A stretch of 64,000 nucleotides of DNA from Pseudomonas fluorescens (GTDB lineage Bacteria; Pseudomonadota; Gammaproteobacteria; Pseudomonadales; Pseudomonadaceae), in the NCBI RefSeq assembly GCF_902497855.1, contig NZ_CABVHU010000013.1:149667-213666 (forward strand), in the 5' to 3' direction. Below, piece by piece: positions 33,839-43,914 of the stretch. The notes under the pieces were generated by a model. The model ran no database searches. It was given only the letters and a program-made list of their open reading frames with translations, and was not told the DNA's origin. The position numbers and the translations under genes were made by a program. Position 1 is the stretch's first letter, and every line of letters starts with the position of its first letter.

Positions 33839-35137
33839 ATGACCACAGCGCCTTCGAACATCGCGCAGCCCACGCCATCCGCACGTCCGTTGACCCGCAG
33901 CGACTACAAGACGTTATCGCTGTCTGCCCTGGGCGGCGCGCTGGAGTTCTACGACTTCATCATCTTCGTGTTCTTCGCCACGGTGGTGGGCAAGCTGTTT
34001 TTCCCGGCGGACATGCCCGAATGGTTGCGCCTGATGCAGACGTTCGGCATTTTTGCCGCCGGTTACCTGGCGCGGCCGCTGGGCGGCATTGTCATGGCGC
34101 ACTTCGGTGACCTGCTGGGTCGCAAGAAGATGTTCACGTTGAGTATTTTCATGATGGCGGTGCCGACCCTGATCATGGGTTTGCTGCCGACTTATGCGCA
34201 GATCGGCATGTGGGCGCCGATCCTGTTGCTGCTGATGCGGGTGATCCAGGGCGCGGCCATTGGCGGTGAAGTGCCGGGCGCCTGGGTCTTCGTTTCCGAA
34301 CACGTTCCCCAGCGGCACATCGGTTACGCTTGCGGCACCCTGACCAGCGGTCTGACGGCGGGTATTTTGCTGGGCTCATTGGTCGCCACGGCGATCAACA
34401 GCCTCTACACCCCGGTGGAGGTCGCGGATTATGCCTGGCGGATTCCGTTCCTGCTGGGCGGTGTGTTCGGCCTGTTCTCGGTTTATCTGCGCCGCTGGCT
34501 GCATGAGACCCCCGTGTTCGCCGAGCTGCAACTGCGCAAGGCGCTGGCCGAAGAAGTGCCACTGCGCGCGGTATTGCGTGACCATCGCGGTGCGATCCTG
34601 ATTTCCATGCTGCTGACCTGGCTGTTGTCCGCCGCTATCGTGGTGCTGATCCTGATGACGCCGACCGTGCTGCAGACCGTCTACCACTTCGCGCCGACCA
34701 CGGCGCTGCAAGCCAATAGCCTGGCGATCGTGTTTCTGAGTTTCGGCTGCATCATTGCCGGCGCGCTGTCAGACCGGTTCGGCGCAGGTCGGGTCTTCGT
34801 GTTCGGCTGTACGGCGCTATTGCTGGCCTCCTGGACCTTCTACCACAGCCTGGCCGCGCATCCCGACTGGCTGTTTCCGCTGTACTCCCTGACCGGCCTG
34901 CTGGTCGGCACCATCGGCGCCGTGCCCTACGTGATGGTCAAGGCCTTCCCGCCCGTGGTGCGTTTCAGTGGCCTGTCGTTTTCCTACAACGTCGCCTACG
35001 CCATCTTTGGCGGCCTGACGCCGATGATCGTCAGCCTGCTGCTCAAGGAAAGCCCGATGGGGCCGGCCTATTACGTGGCGGTGCTGTGCGGTGTGGGGAT
35101 TGTGGTGGGTGGGTATCTCTGGAAAAAGGGGCGCTAA
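33839..35137 (+). CDS. MFS transporter, metabolite:H+ symporter (MHS) type
   Basis: The 432-residue protein has about 12 transmembrane segments. The MHS-family N-terminus ALGGALEFYDFIIFVFFATVVGKLFFP, AGYLARPLGGIVMAHFGDLLGRKKMF (the MFS loop 2-3 signature with GDxxGRK), and RVIQGAAIGGEVPGAWVFVSEH support this group, which carries organic acids, osmolytes or related solutes. The substrate is unknown. ATG 33839 is used because the upstream frame lacks family sequence. In other pseudomonads a similar gene lies just before pstS. Confidence 0.88.
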   Translation: MTTAPSNIAQPTPSARPLTRSDYKTLSLSALGGALEFYDFIIFVFFATVVGKLFFPADMPEWLRLMQTFGIFAAGYLARPLGGIVMAHFGDLLGRKKMFTLSIFMMAVPTLIMGLLPTYAQIGMWAPILLLLMRVIQGAAIGGEVPGAWVFVSEHVPQRHIGYACGTLTSGLTAGILLGSLVATAINSLYTPVEVADYAWRIPFLLGGVFGLFSVYLRRWLHETPVFAELQLRKALAEEVPLRAVLRDHRGAILISMLLTWLLSAAIVVLILMTPTVLQTVYHFAPTTALQANSLAIVFLSFGCIIAGALSDRFGAGRVFVFGCTALLLASWTFYHSLAAHPDWLFPLYSLTGLLVGTIGAVPYVMVKAFPPVVRFSGLSFSYNVAYAIFGGLTPMIVSLLLKESPMGPAYYVAVLCGVGIVVGGYLWKKGR

Positions 35138-35170
35138 GCCAATGCCAGTCAGCTCAGCGAATGTAGCCTA

Positions 35171-35273
35171 CTGTAGGAGCGAGCTTGCTCGCGATGGACT
35201 CAAGAGCGCCGCGGTTACCCAGTAAACCCGCGTTATCGTTAACGACCATCGCGAGCAAGCTCGCTCCTACAGG
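35171..35273. repeat. Inverted REP pair upstream of pstS
   Basis: CTGTAGGAGCGAGCTTGCTC at 35171 and its inverse ending at 35273 flank a 45-bp spacer. They are followed directly by a CTCCGGGCGGCGTTCCGACG variant also seen near 56576 and 59222. Confidence 0.88.
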
Positions 35274-35353
35274 TTGAACGCTGAGCCGGCTCCGGGCGGC
35301 GTTCCGACGAAAAACGATAACGCGGTATCCCTTCAAAAAATCCGAATGCTGGC

Positions 35354-35382
35354 CTTTCATCCAATTGTCATATTTCAGCCAT
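35354..35382 (+). promoter_or_regulatory. Triple Pho box of pstS
   Basis: Three PhoB 7-mers in direct repeat, each 11 bp apart: CTTTCAT (35354), TTGTCAT (35365), CAGCCAT (35376). They lie about 70 bp before the pstS start. PhoB binds CTGTCAT-like repeats of this spacing, so phosphate-limited induction is expected. Confidence 0.8.
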
Positions 35383-35449
35383 AGAGTGTTCACACGGCCT
35401 GCCGATACTTGGCCCCGACTTAACACACCCTATCTGCTAGGAGTAAGGC

Positions 35450-36448
35450 ATGAAACTGAAGCGTTTGATGGCGGCAATGACTTTTGTCGCTGCTGGCGTT
35501 GCGACTGCCAACGCGGTTGCCGCTGTTGACCCTGCGATCCCGAGCTACACCAAGACCACTGGTGTGTCGGGCAACCTGTCCAGCGTCGGCTCCGATACCC
35601 TGGCTAACCTCATGACCCTATGGGCTGAGAACTACAAAAAAGAATACCCGAACGTAAACATCCAGATTCAGGCTGCCGGTTCTTCTACCGCGCCACCTGC
35701 GCTGACTGAAGGCACCGCTAACCTGGGCCCGATGAGCCGCAAGATGAAGGACAACGAGCTGCAGGCCTTCGAAACCAAATACGGCTACAAGCCAACCGCG
35801 ATTCCGGTGGCCGTGGACGCCTTGGCGGTGTTCGTGCACAAGGACAACCCGATCCAACACATGACCATGGAACAGGTCGACGCGATTTTCTCCTCGACAC
35901 GTCTGTGCGGCGCTAAAGCCGACGTGAAAACCTGGGGCGATCTGGGTGTGACCGGCGACCTCGCCAACAAGCCGGTTCAACTGTTCGGTCGTAACTCGGT
36001 ATCGGGCACGTACGGCTACTTCAAGGAAGAAGCCCTGTGCAAAGGCGACTTCAAGCCAAACGTCAACGAACAGCCTGGCTCGGCTTCGGTTGTGCAGTCG
36101 ATCAGTTCTTCGCTGAACGGTGTCGGCTACTCGGGCATCGGCTACAAGACGGCCAGCGTGAAGACAGTGGCCCTGGCCAAGAAAGGCAGCACAGAGTTCA
36201 TTGAAGACACTGAAGAGAACGCCCTGAACGGCAAGTACCCGCTGTCGCGCTTCCTCTACGTCTACGTCAACAAGGCTCCGAACAAACCTCTGGCCCCGCT
36301 GGAAGCCGAGTTCGTGAAGCTGATCCTGTCCAAGCAGGGCCAGGAAGTTGTAGTGAAAGACGGCTACATCCCGCTGCCAGCCAAGGTTGCTGCAAAAGCA
36401 CTGGCTGACCTGGGTCTGCAGGAGGGTAACAACGTAGCAAAAAAGTAA
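35450..36448 (+). CDS. pstS: Phosphate ABC transporter periplasmic binding protein
   Basis: The 332-residue PstS binds inorganic phosphate and delivers it to PstCAB. A signal peptide (MKLKRLMAAMTFVAAGVATANA) precedes the mature protein, which contains GVSGNLSSVGSDTLANLMTLW, QAAGSSTAPPALTEGTANLGPMSRKM and FGRNSVSGTYGYF, the phosphate-site loops. A triple Pho box precedes it. A REP pair and a second Pho box separate it from pstC, so it has its own promoter. Confidence 0.97.
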   Translation: MKLKRLMAAMTFVAAGVATANAVAAVDPAIPSYTKTTGVSGNLSSVGSDTLANLMTLWAENYKKEYPNVNIQIQAAGSSTAPPALTEGTANLGPMSRKMKDNELQAFETKYGYKPTAIPVAVDALAVFVHKDNPIQHMTMEQVDAIFSSTRLCGAKADVKTWGDLGVTGDLANKPVQLFGRNSVSGTYGYFKEEALCKGDFKPNVNEQPGSASVVQSISSSLNGVGYSGIGYKTASVKTVALAKKGSTEFIEDTEENALNGKYPLSRFLYVYVNKAPNKPLAPLEAEFVKLILSKQGQEVVVKDGYIPLPAKVAAKALADLGLQEGNNVAKK

Positions 36449-36480
36449 AACCCTAGGTCCGGGGGATAACCCACGGACCT

Positions 36481-36571
36481 ATGTAGGAGCCGGCTTGCCG
36501 GCGAAGGGGTCAGCACATTCAACATTGATGTTGAATGATCCGCCGCCTTCGCCAGCAAGCCGGCTCCTACC
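36481..36571. repeat. Inverted REP pair between pstS and pstC
   Basis: TGTAGGAGCCGGCTTGCCGG at 36481 and its inverse ending near 36571. It lies just after pstS and may allow different levels of pstS and pstCAB mRNA. Confidence 0.88.
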
Positions 36572-36631
36572 TCCCCGAATCTTCACTCCGCTGCCGGTTC
36601 CCACAGGCGGCGGATTTGTTGCGTCACTGCA

Positions 36632-36649
36632 CTGTCATCTTTCTGTCAT
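36632..36649 (+). promoter_or_regulatory. Perfect Pho box before pstC
   Basis: CTGTCAT-CTTT-CTGTCAT is a perfect consensus PhoB site at 36632-36649, ending 22 bp before the pstC ATG. It indicates a second PhoB-controlled promoter for pstCAB. Confidence 0.9.
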
Positions 36650-36671
36650 ACAGGATCGCTAGGGTGTGCGA

Positions 36672-38954
36672 ATGAATGATCTGGCCACTTCCCCCATGAC
36701 TACAAATCCCCCCAAGCGAATTGACTTCAATACGCCTGAGCTGCAACGCAAGCGCCGTATTCGTGCGCTCAAAGATCGCCTGACCCGCTGGTACGTCCTT
36801 GTGGGCGGCCTCGCTGTCCTGGGCGCGATCACACTGATCTTCTTCTTTCTCGGCTATGTCGTCCTGCCCCTGTTTCAGGGCGCGGACCTGACTGCCAAAG
36901 ACCCCATCACCCCTGCCTGGATGCAAGACGCCGGCAAGCCATTGATGATCTCCCTGGAAGAGCAGAACCAGGTCGCCTTGCGGGTTTCCGACAAGGGGCA
37001 GGCACTGTTTTTCGACATCGACAATGGCGCCGAACTCAGGCGCGTCGACCTGCCGGTTCCGGCGGGTGCCAGCGTCACCTCGATCGGTGAAGACCAGCCA
37101 GGTCATCCGCTGGTAGCCGTGGGCTTCTCCAACGGCCAGGCCCTGGTGTTCCGTCATACCTATAAAGTCACTTACCCGGACGGCAAGAAGACTATCTCGC
37201 CAGCCATCGAGTACCCGTATGGCGAAACTCCGATGACGTTGAACGAGGCGGGCGGTGCGCTGGAGCATGTCAGCCTCAACGCCACCGATACGACCCTGAT
37301 GCTGGTCGGTTCCACCGGTGCGCAACTCAATGTGTTGTCGCTGACCAGCGAAGAAAACATGATGACCGGGGAAATCACCAACGAGCAGAAACGCATTGAT
37401 CTGCCGCAGATGACCGAGCCGGTGAAGAACATTTTCGTCGACCCGCGTCAGCAGTGGCTGTACGTGATTAACGGTCGTGCGCAAGCCGATGTGTTCAGCC
37501 TGCGCGACAAGAGCCTCAACGGTCGCTACAAGTTGCTCGAAAACGGCGAGGCCGAGATTACTGCCAGCACCCAGTTGGTGGGCGGTATCTCGCTGATCTT
37601 CGGCGATTCCAAAGGCGGCCTGGCCCAGTGGTTCATGGCGCGCGACCCTGATGGCGAATCGCGTCTGAAGCAGATCCGTACCTTCCAGATGGGCACTGCG
37701 CCGATCGTTGAAATCACCGCCGAAGAACGTCGCAAAGGTTTCATCGCCCTCGACGCCTCCGGCAAGCTCGGCGTGTTCCACAGCACTGCGCACCGCACCT
37801 TGCTGGTGGATCAGGTGGTCGAAGGCCAGGGGATCTTTGGTCTGTCGCCACGGGCCAACCGGGTGATCGTGGAAGCAGGCGGCAAGATTCAACCGTTGCT
37901 GCTGGAGAATCCGCACCCGGAGGTTTCCTGGAGCGCGCTGTGGAGCAAGGTCTGGTACGAGAACTATGACGAGCCTAAATACGTCTGGCAATCGACCGCC
38001 GCAAACACCGATTTCGAACCTAAATTGAGTCTGGCGCCCCTGACCTTCGGTACGTTGAAGGCCGCGTTCTACGCCATGCTGCTGGCCGCGCCACTGGCTG
38101 TTGCCGCTGCAATCTACACCGCCTACTTCATGGCCCCGGGCATGCGCCGCAAGGTCAAACCGGTGATCGAGCTGATGGAAGCGATGCCGACGGTGATCCT
38201 CGGCTTCTTCGCCGGCCTGTTCCTCGCACCTTATGTAGAGGGGCATTTGCCGGGCATCTTCAGCCTGCTGATGCTGTTGCCGATCGGCATCCTGGTCGCC
38301 GGTTTCGTCTTCAGCCGCCTGCCTGACTCCATCCGCCTGAAAGTGCCGGATGGCTGGGAAAGCGCGATTCTGATTCCGGTGATTCTGTTTGTGGGCTGGT
38401 TGTCGCTGTACATGAGCCCGTACATGGAAACCTGGTTCTTCGGCGGCGACATGCGCATGTGGATCTCCCACGACTTAGGGATTACCTACGACCAGCGCAA
38501 CGCACTGGTGGTCGGCCTGGCCATGGGCTTCGCGGTGATCCCGAACATCTACTCCATCGCCGAAGACGCCGTGTTCAGCGTGCCTCGCGGCCTGACCCTC
38601 GGTTCCCTGGCCCTTGGTGCCACGCCGTGGCAGACCATGACGCGGGTGGTGATCCTCACCGCCAGCCCGGGCATCTTCTCGGCACTGATGATCGGCATGG
38701 GCCGCGCGGTCGGTGAAACCATGATCGTGCTGATGGCCACCGGTAACACCCCGGTCATGGAAATGAACCTGTTCGAAGGCCTGCGCACCCTGGCCGCCAA
38801 CGTCGCGGTGGAAATGCCGGAGTCGGAAGTCGGCGGCAGCCACTACCGCGTGCTGTTCCTCTCGGCGCTGGTGCTGCTGCTGTTCACCTTCGTCATGAAC
38901 ACCCTCGCGGAGCTGATTCGTCAGCGTCTGCGCAAGAAATACTCGTCGCTTTAA
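36672..38954 (+). CDS. pstC: Phosphate ABC transporter permease PstC (long form)
   Basis: The 760-residue protein is much longer than E. coli PstC (319). A first membrane segment (residues about 38-62) is followed by a large extracytoplasmic insert of about 370 residues, then the permease domain (about 455-760), which ends with the ABC-permease loop LGATPWQTMTRVVILTASPGIFSALMIGMGRAVGET. The long form is usual in Pseudomonas. ATG 36672 is preferred over GTG 36666. pstA follows 15 bp downstream. Confidence 0.95.
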   Translation: MNDLATSPMTTNPPKRIDFNTPELQRKRRIRALKDRLTRWYVLVGGLAVLGAITLIFFFLGYVVLPLFQGADLTAKDPITPAWMQDAGKPLMISLEEQNQVALRVSDKGQALFFDIDNGAELRRVDLPVPAGASVTSIGEDQPGHPLVAVGFSNGQALVFRHTYKVTYPDGKKTISPAIEYPYGETPMTLNEAGGALEHVSLNATDTTLMLVGSTGAQLNVLSLTSEENMMTGEITNEQKRIDLPQMTEPVKNIFVDPRQQWLYVINGRAQADVFSLRDKSLNGRYKLLENGEAEITASTQLVGGISLIFGDSKGGLAQWFMARDPDGESRLKQIRTFQMGTAPIVEITAEERRKGFIALDASGKLGVFHSTAHRTLLVDQVVEGQGIFGLSPRANRVIVEAGGKIQPLLLENPHPEVSWSALWSKVWYENYDEPKYVWQSTAANTDFEPKLSLAPLTFGTLKAAFYAMLLAAPLAVAAAIYTAYFMAPGMRRKVKPVIELMEAMPTVILGFFAGLFLAPYVEGHLPGIFSLLMLLPIGILVAGFVFSRLPDSIRLKVPDGWESAILIPVILFVGWLSLYMSPYMETWFFGGDMRMWISHDLGITYDQRNALVVGLAMGFAVIPNIYSIAEDAVFSVPRGLTLGSLALGATPWQTMTRVVILTASPGIFSALMIGMGRAVGETMIVLMATGNTPVMEMNLFEGLRTLAANVAVEMPESEVGGSHYRVLFLSALVLLLFTFVMNTLAELIRQRLRKKYSSL

Positions 38955-38969
38955 GAAAGGTAGAAGTCT

Positions 38970-40640
38970 GTGAAACAGAACTCCCTGAACGGATGGTTCA
39001 AGAGCGGCGCCCCCGGCGTCTGGATCAGCGGTGGCGCGGTGTCCATCGCGGTCATCATGACCATAGGCCTGCTCGCGGTGATTGCCGTGCGCGGCCTGGG
39101 TCACTTCTGGCCCGCGGACCTGATCCACGCCAGCTACGACGTGCCGGGCCAGGCCAATCACCTGGTCATCGGCGAAGTGGTGCAGAAAGAACAAGTGCCC
39201 CGCGAGCGCCTGAAAAGCGCTGGCCTGCCGGTGCCCGATCAGGGCCCGGAGTTCATGACCCGCGAGTTGATCAAGGTCGGCAACCGTGACCTGAACGGCA
39301 ACGACTTCACCTGGATCGTCGGCGAGTGGCTGACCAACCAGAAGACGCCGCCGGAGCTGATGGCCGTCGAGCGTCGCGAGTGGGGCAACTTCTACGGCTA
39401 CCTGGTCAACGTCAAACAGGACGGCAAGGTCATCGCCGAAGGCGAAGCCGCGTGGCCGGAGTTGCAGGCCCGTGTCGCTCGCGTCAACGAGCTCGCGGCA
39501 CAACTCAAGACCCTGGAGAAGTCCGATATCGGCGCGATCAACGCCGGCCTCGAACGCATCCGCCTGCACGGTCGCAAGCTGGAACTGGCCGGTAAACTCG
39601 ACGCCACCGCGCAAGCGGACATGGAGTCCGAGCGCGCCGAGCTGAACGCGCGTTATCAGGACATTGAAGCGCGTCTTGCCGACCTGCACGCCCAGTTCAA
39701 CCGTGACAGCCTGACAGCTCGCGATGCCAACGGCAAAGAGATCGAAATCGGCATTGGCAAAGTGGTTCACGCCTATCAGCCGAATGCCATGGGCACCTTC
39801 ACCAAGATCGGCTTCTACTTCAGCAAGGTCTGGGAATTCCTCAGCGACGACCCGCGTGAAGCGAACACCGAAGGCGGGATCTTCCCGGCGATTTTCGGCA
39901 CCGTGATGATGACCCTGATCATGGCGATGATCGTCACGCCGTTCGGTGTATTGGCGGCGGTTTACTTGCGTGAATATGCCAAGCAGAACACCTTGACCCG
40001 GATTATCCGCATCGCGGTGAACAACCTGGCGGGTGTTCCGGCCATCGTTTACGGCGTGTTCGGTCTGGGCTTCTTCGTCTATGTGCTGGGTGGCTCGGTC
40101 GACCGGTTGTTCTTCCCTGAAGCATTGCCGGCGCCGACCTTCGGTACGCCGGGTCTGCTCTGGGCGTCCCTGACCCTGGCGCTGCTGGCGGTGCCCGTGG
40201 TGATCGTGGCCACCGAAGAAGGCCTGGCGCGGATTCCCCGCACCGTGCGTGAAGGTTCGTTGGCCCTCGGCGCGACCAAGGCCGAAACCTTGTGGAAGAT
40301 CGTGCTGCCAATGGCCAGCCCGGCGATGATGACCGGCATGATCCTCGCCGTGGCGCGCGCCGCCGGTGAAGTGGCGCCGTTGATGCTGGTGGGCGTGGTG
40401 AAACTGGCACCGTCGCTGCCGCTGGACGGCAACTACCCGTACCTGCACCTTGACCAGAAGATCATGCACTTGGGCTTCCATATTTATGACGTCGGCTTCC
40501 AGAGCCCGAACGTCGAAGCCGCACGGCCGCTGGTGTACGCCACGGCGCTGTTGCTGGTGCTGGTGATCGCGACATTGAACCTGTCGGCCGTCTACATCCG
40601 TAACCACCTGCGCGAGAAATACAAAGCGCTGGACAGCTGA
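38970..40640 (+). CDS. pstA: Phosphate ABC transporter permease PstA (long form)
   Basis: The 556-residue permease has a GTG start (38970) preceded by AAGGT. An N-terminal membrane anchor is followed by an extracytoplasmic/coiled-coil insert (residues about 60-285, with RVNELAAQLKTLEKSDIGAIN) and a C-terminal permease domain with EGSLALGATKAETLWKIVLPMASPAMMTGMILAVARAAGE. The extended N-terminal part matches the long PstC partner. It is in the pstC operon. Confidence 0.95.
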   Translation: MKQNSLNGWFKSGAPGVWISGGAVSIAVIMTIGLLAVIAVRGLGHFWPADLIHASYDVPGQANHLVIGEVVQKEQVPRERLKSAGLPVPDQGPEFMTRELIKVGNRDLNGNDFTWIVGEWLTNQKTPPELMAVERREWGNFYGYLVNVKQDGKVIAEGEAAWPELQARVARVNELAAQLKTLEKSDIGAINAGLERIRLHGRKLELAGKLDATAQADMESERAELNARYQDIEARLADLHAQFNRDSLTARDANGKEIEIGIGKVVHAYQPNAMGTFTKIGFYFSKVWEFLSDDPREANTEGGIFPAIFGTVMMTLIMAMIVTPFGVLAAVYLREYAKQNTLTRIIRIAVNNLAGVPAIVYGVFGLGFFVYVLGGSVDRLFFPEALPAPTFGTPGLLWASLTLALLAVPVVIVATEEGLARIPRTVREGSLALGATKAETLWKIVLPMASPAMMTGMILAVARAAGEVAPLMLVGVVKLAPSLPLDGNYPYLHLDQKIMHLGFHIYDVGFQSPNVEAARPLVYATALLLVLVIATLNLSAVYIRNHLREKYKALDS

Positions 40641-40653
40641 TCACCGCCGCTCC

Positions 40654-40724
40654 CTGTAGGAGCCAGGCTTGCCGGCGAAGGCGGTTTCATGGACGTCTTC
40701 GCCGGCAAGCCTGGCTCCTACAGG
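40654..40724. repeat. Inverted REP pair between pstA and pstB
   Basis: CTGTAGGAGCCAGGCTTGCC at 40654 and its inverse ending at 40724, with a very short spacer, form one almost continuous hairpin inside the pst operon. Confidence 0.88.
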
Positions 40725-40799
40725 GGCGGCGATACCGCAGGCCCATTTTTGTGAGGCCGCGGCCAACCAAACCGAATTTGTCAGCACAGGGAGCCTCCC

Positions 40800-41633
<834 letters not shown>

Positions 41634-41645
41634 CAGGGCAGCCGC

Positions 41646-41728
41646 AAGCGTCAAGCTGCAAGCGGCAAGAAACACGCGGGCGATACCAGGACTTATACAT
41701 AACTGCTTGAAGCTTGCAACTTTCGCGG
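41646..41728. repeat. Short imperfect repeats between pstB and phoU
   Basis: AAGCGTCAAGCTGCAAGCGG at 41647 and the inverse-like GCTTGAAGCTTGCAACTT near 41705-41722 form an imperfect inverted repeat of a type often seen between Pseudomonas genes. Function unknown. Confidence 0.45.
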
Positions 41729-41738
41729 AGCGAAACCG

Positions 41739-42500
41739 ATGATTAGTAAAGAAGGCCTTACCCATCACATCTCTGCGCAGTTCAACGCCGAGCTCGAGGA
41801 AGTGCGCAGCCACCTCCTGGCCATGGGCGGGCTGGTGGAAAAGCAGGTCAACGACGCGGTCACCGCGCTGATCGAGGCCGACTCCGGCCTGGCCCAGCAA
41901 GTTCGCGAGATCGACGACCAGATCAACCAGATGGAACGCAACATCGACGAAGAATGCCTGCGCATCCTGGCCCGTCGTCAGCCGGCGGCGTCGGATTTGC
42001 GCCTGATCATCAGCATCTCCAAGTCGGTGATCGACCTCGAACGCATCGGTGACGAAGCGACCAAGATCGCCCGTCGCGCCATTCAGTTGTGCGAAGAAGG
42101 CGAAGCACCCCGCGGTTACGTCGAAGTGCGCCACATCGGCGACCAGGTGCGCAACATGGTTCGCGATGCACTGGACGCCTTTGCCCGTTTCGACGCCGAC
42201 CTGGCGTTGTCGGTGGCGCAGTACGACAAAATCATCGACCGCGAATACAAGACGGCATTGCGCGAGCTGGCCACCTACATGATGGAAGACCCGCGCTCTA
42301 TCTCGCGGGTCTTGAGCATTATCTGGGTCCTGCGTTCGCTGGAGCGGATCGGCGACCACGCGCGCAACATTTCGGAATTGGTGATTTACCTGGTGCGCGG
42401 CACCGACGTGCGTCACCTGGGCCTCAAGCGCATGAAAGAAGAGGTTGAAGGTACCAGCGGCGAAACCGCTAATGTTCCGGACAAAGCTGACGATAAGTAA
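41739..42500 (+). CDS. phoU: Phosphate signalling protein PhoU
   Basis: The 253-residue protein has two three-helix PhoU repeats, with metal-binding motifs DLRLIISISKSVIDLERIGDEATKIAR and SIIWVLRSLERIGDHARNISELVIYLVRG. It links the Pst transporter to the PhoR kinase and represses the Pho regulon when phosphate is plentiful. It is last in the pst group, followed by a strong terminator. Confidence 0.97.
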   Translation: MISKEGLTHHISAQFNAELEEVRSHLLAMGGLVEKQVNDAVTALIEADSGLAQQVREIDDQINQMERNIDEECLRILARRQPAASDLRLIISISKSVIDLERIGDEATKIARRAIQLCEEGEAPRGYVEVRHIGDQVRNMVRDALDAFARFDADLALSVAQYDKIIDREYKTALRELATYMMEDPRSISRVLSIIWVLRSLERIGDHARNISELVIYLVRGTDVRHLGLKRMKEEVEGTSGETANVPDKADDK

Positions 42501-42511
42501 GATGACCCGAG

Positions 42512-42543
42512 AAAAGCGCCCGGCCCTTTGGCCGGGCGTTTTT
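42512..42543 (+). terminator. Rho-independent terminator after phoU
   Basis: GCGCCCGGCC-CTTT-GGCCGGGCG followed by TTTTTG, about 12 bp after the phoU stop. It closes the pst-phoU group. Confidence 0.95.
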
Positions 42544-42612
42544 GTTTGCGGTGTACCTGATTGCAAGCAGCGCCCCGCGAACGAAAAGTCCCGGCGTGAC
42601 TGCAATGCTGTT

Positions 42613-42704
42613 CTGTAGGAGCTGGCTTGCCAGCGAAGGGGCCGTCACCTGCAACATTGGTATCGCCTGACACACCGCCTTCGCCAGCAAGCCGGCTCCT
42701 ACAG
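42613..42704. repeat. Inverted REP pair after phoU
   Basis: CTGTAGGAGCTGGCTTGCCA at 42613 and its inverse ending at 42704. Confidence 0.88.
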
Positions 42705-42764
42705 TTTTGGCAATGTGCCGTCAGCGAAGGGCAATGCCTGCTGGGATTTTTAAAGGGGGGGTGG

Positions 42765-43676
42765 ATGAGTAAGGTCAGTGTATTGGTCGTGGACGACGCG
42801 TCGTTCATTCGTGACCTGGTGAAGAAGTGCCTGCGCCACTACTTCCCGGGCATTCGCATCGAAGAAGCGGTCAACGGCAGGAAAGCTCAGTCCCTGCTGG
42901 CACGGGAGACGATCGACCTGGTGCTGTGCGACTGGGAAATGCCGGAAATGTCCGGCCTGGAACTGCTGACCTGGTGCCGCGAGCAGGACAACCTCAAGAC
43001 CCTGCCATTCGTGATGGTGACCAGTCGCGGCGACAAAGAGAACGTCGTCCAGGCGATCCAGGCCGGTGTTTCCGGTTACGTCAGCAAACCCTTCACCAAC
43101 GAGCAGTTGGTGACCAAGGTCAAGCAGGCTCTGAACAAGGTCGGCAAGCTCGATACCCTGATCAACAGCGTGCCAAGCAAAGTGAACACAGCCTTCGGTA
43201 ATGATTCCCTGAATGCATTGACGGGCGGCACCTGCGCTGTGGTCGCGCCATCTACCGTCGCAGCGGCGCCGACCGCAGTGTCTCGCGGTTTGCTCAACAG
43301 CCCGCCGGTCAAGGCGCCAGCGTCCTCGGGACTCAGCAGCGGTCGCGGCCAGGGCCAACTGCGTTTACCCAATGGCATTGCGCAGTGCGTGATCAAGGCC
43401 TTGAGCCTCAGGGAAGCACTGCTGGTGATCAAGCGCACCGCCAGCCTGCCGCAAATCCTCGACAGTGCCGTGCTCGATCTGGAACAGGGCGACAACGCAG
43501 AGACCGCCCGCCTGAACGGCTACCTGCACGCCATCGTTGCCCATGAGCCCAAGCCCGACAGCGAATGGCTGCAACTGACGTTTCGCTTTGTCGATCAGGA
43601 TGCGCAGAAGCTGGACTACATCTCGCGGTTGATTGCGCGTGGGACGGTGCATAAGCAGTTCATACCAGGCGCGTAA
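42765..43676 (+). CDS. CheY-like response regulator with unknown C-terminal domain
   Basis: The 303-residue protein has an N-terminal receiver domain (residues 1-120: SVLVVDDASFIRDL, phospho-acceptor Asp in VLCDWEMPEMSG, FVMVTSRGDKEN, YVSKPFTNEQL). A proline/alanine-rich linker (about 145-200) and a C-terminal domain of about 100 residues follow, the latter resembling no DNA-binding fold I know. ATG 42765 follows a G-rich ribosome site; the frame extends upstream into REP sequence and is rejected there. No kinase is adjacent. The same gene follows phoU in other pseudomonads. Confidence 0.85.
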   Translation: MSKVSVLVVDDASFIRDLVKKCLRHYFPGIRIEEAVNGRKAQSLLARETIDLVLCDWEMPEMSGLELLTWCREQDNLKTLPFVMVTSRGDKENVVQAIQAGVSGYVSKPFTNEQLVTKVKQALNKVGKLDTLINSVPSKVNTAFGNDSLNALTGGTCAVVAPSTVAAAPTAVSRGLLNSPPVKAPASSGLSSGRGQGQLRLPNGIAQCVIKALSLREALLVIKRTASLPQILDSAVLDLEQGDNAETARLNGYLHAIVAHEPKPDSEWLQLTFRFVDQDAQKLDYISRLIARGTVHKQFIPGA

Positions 43677-43695
43677 TCTTCGTCGTCTGTCAGGC

Positions 43696-43797
43696 CGCCT
43701 TCGCGGGCAAGCCCGCTCCCACATTTGATCGGGTTCGCTCCATATTTAACTGATCGACACATAACCAAGTGTGGGAGCGGGCTTGCTCGCGAAGGGG
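43696..43797. repeat. Inverted REP pair
   Basis: CGCGGGCAAGCCCGCTCCCA (from 43700) and the inverse GTGGGAGCGGGCTTGCTCGC (43771) flank about 45 bp. Confidence 0.88.
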
Positions 43798-43914
43798 CCA
43801 TCAGATGCACCACACATCCGTCGGGCCTGCCCATTTTGAAACATCTGCCCACTACCCGGGTCCATTGCAGCTGCTAGGCTCATCCCCCAGGCCTTATTCG
43901 ATAGATTCTTGCCC

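Noticed and set aside
38475..40607. 710-codon minus-strand frame opposite pstC/pstA
   Set aside because: It spans two real genes antisense and has the H/Q/R-rich composition of shadow frames.
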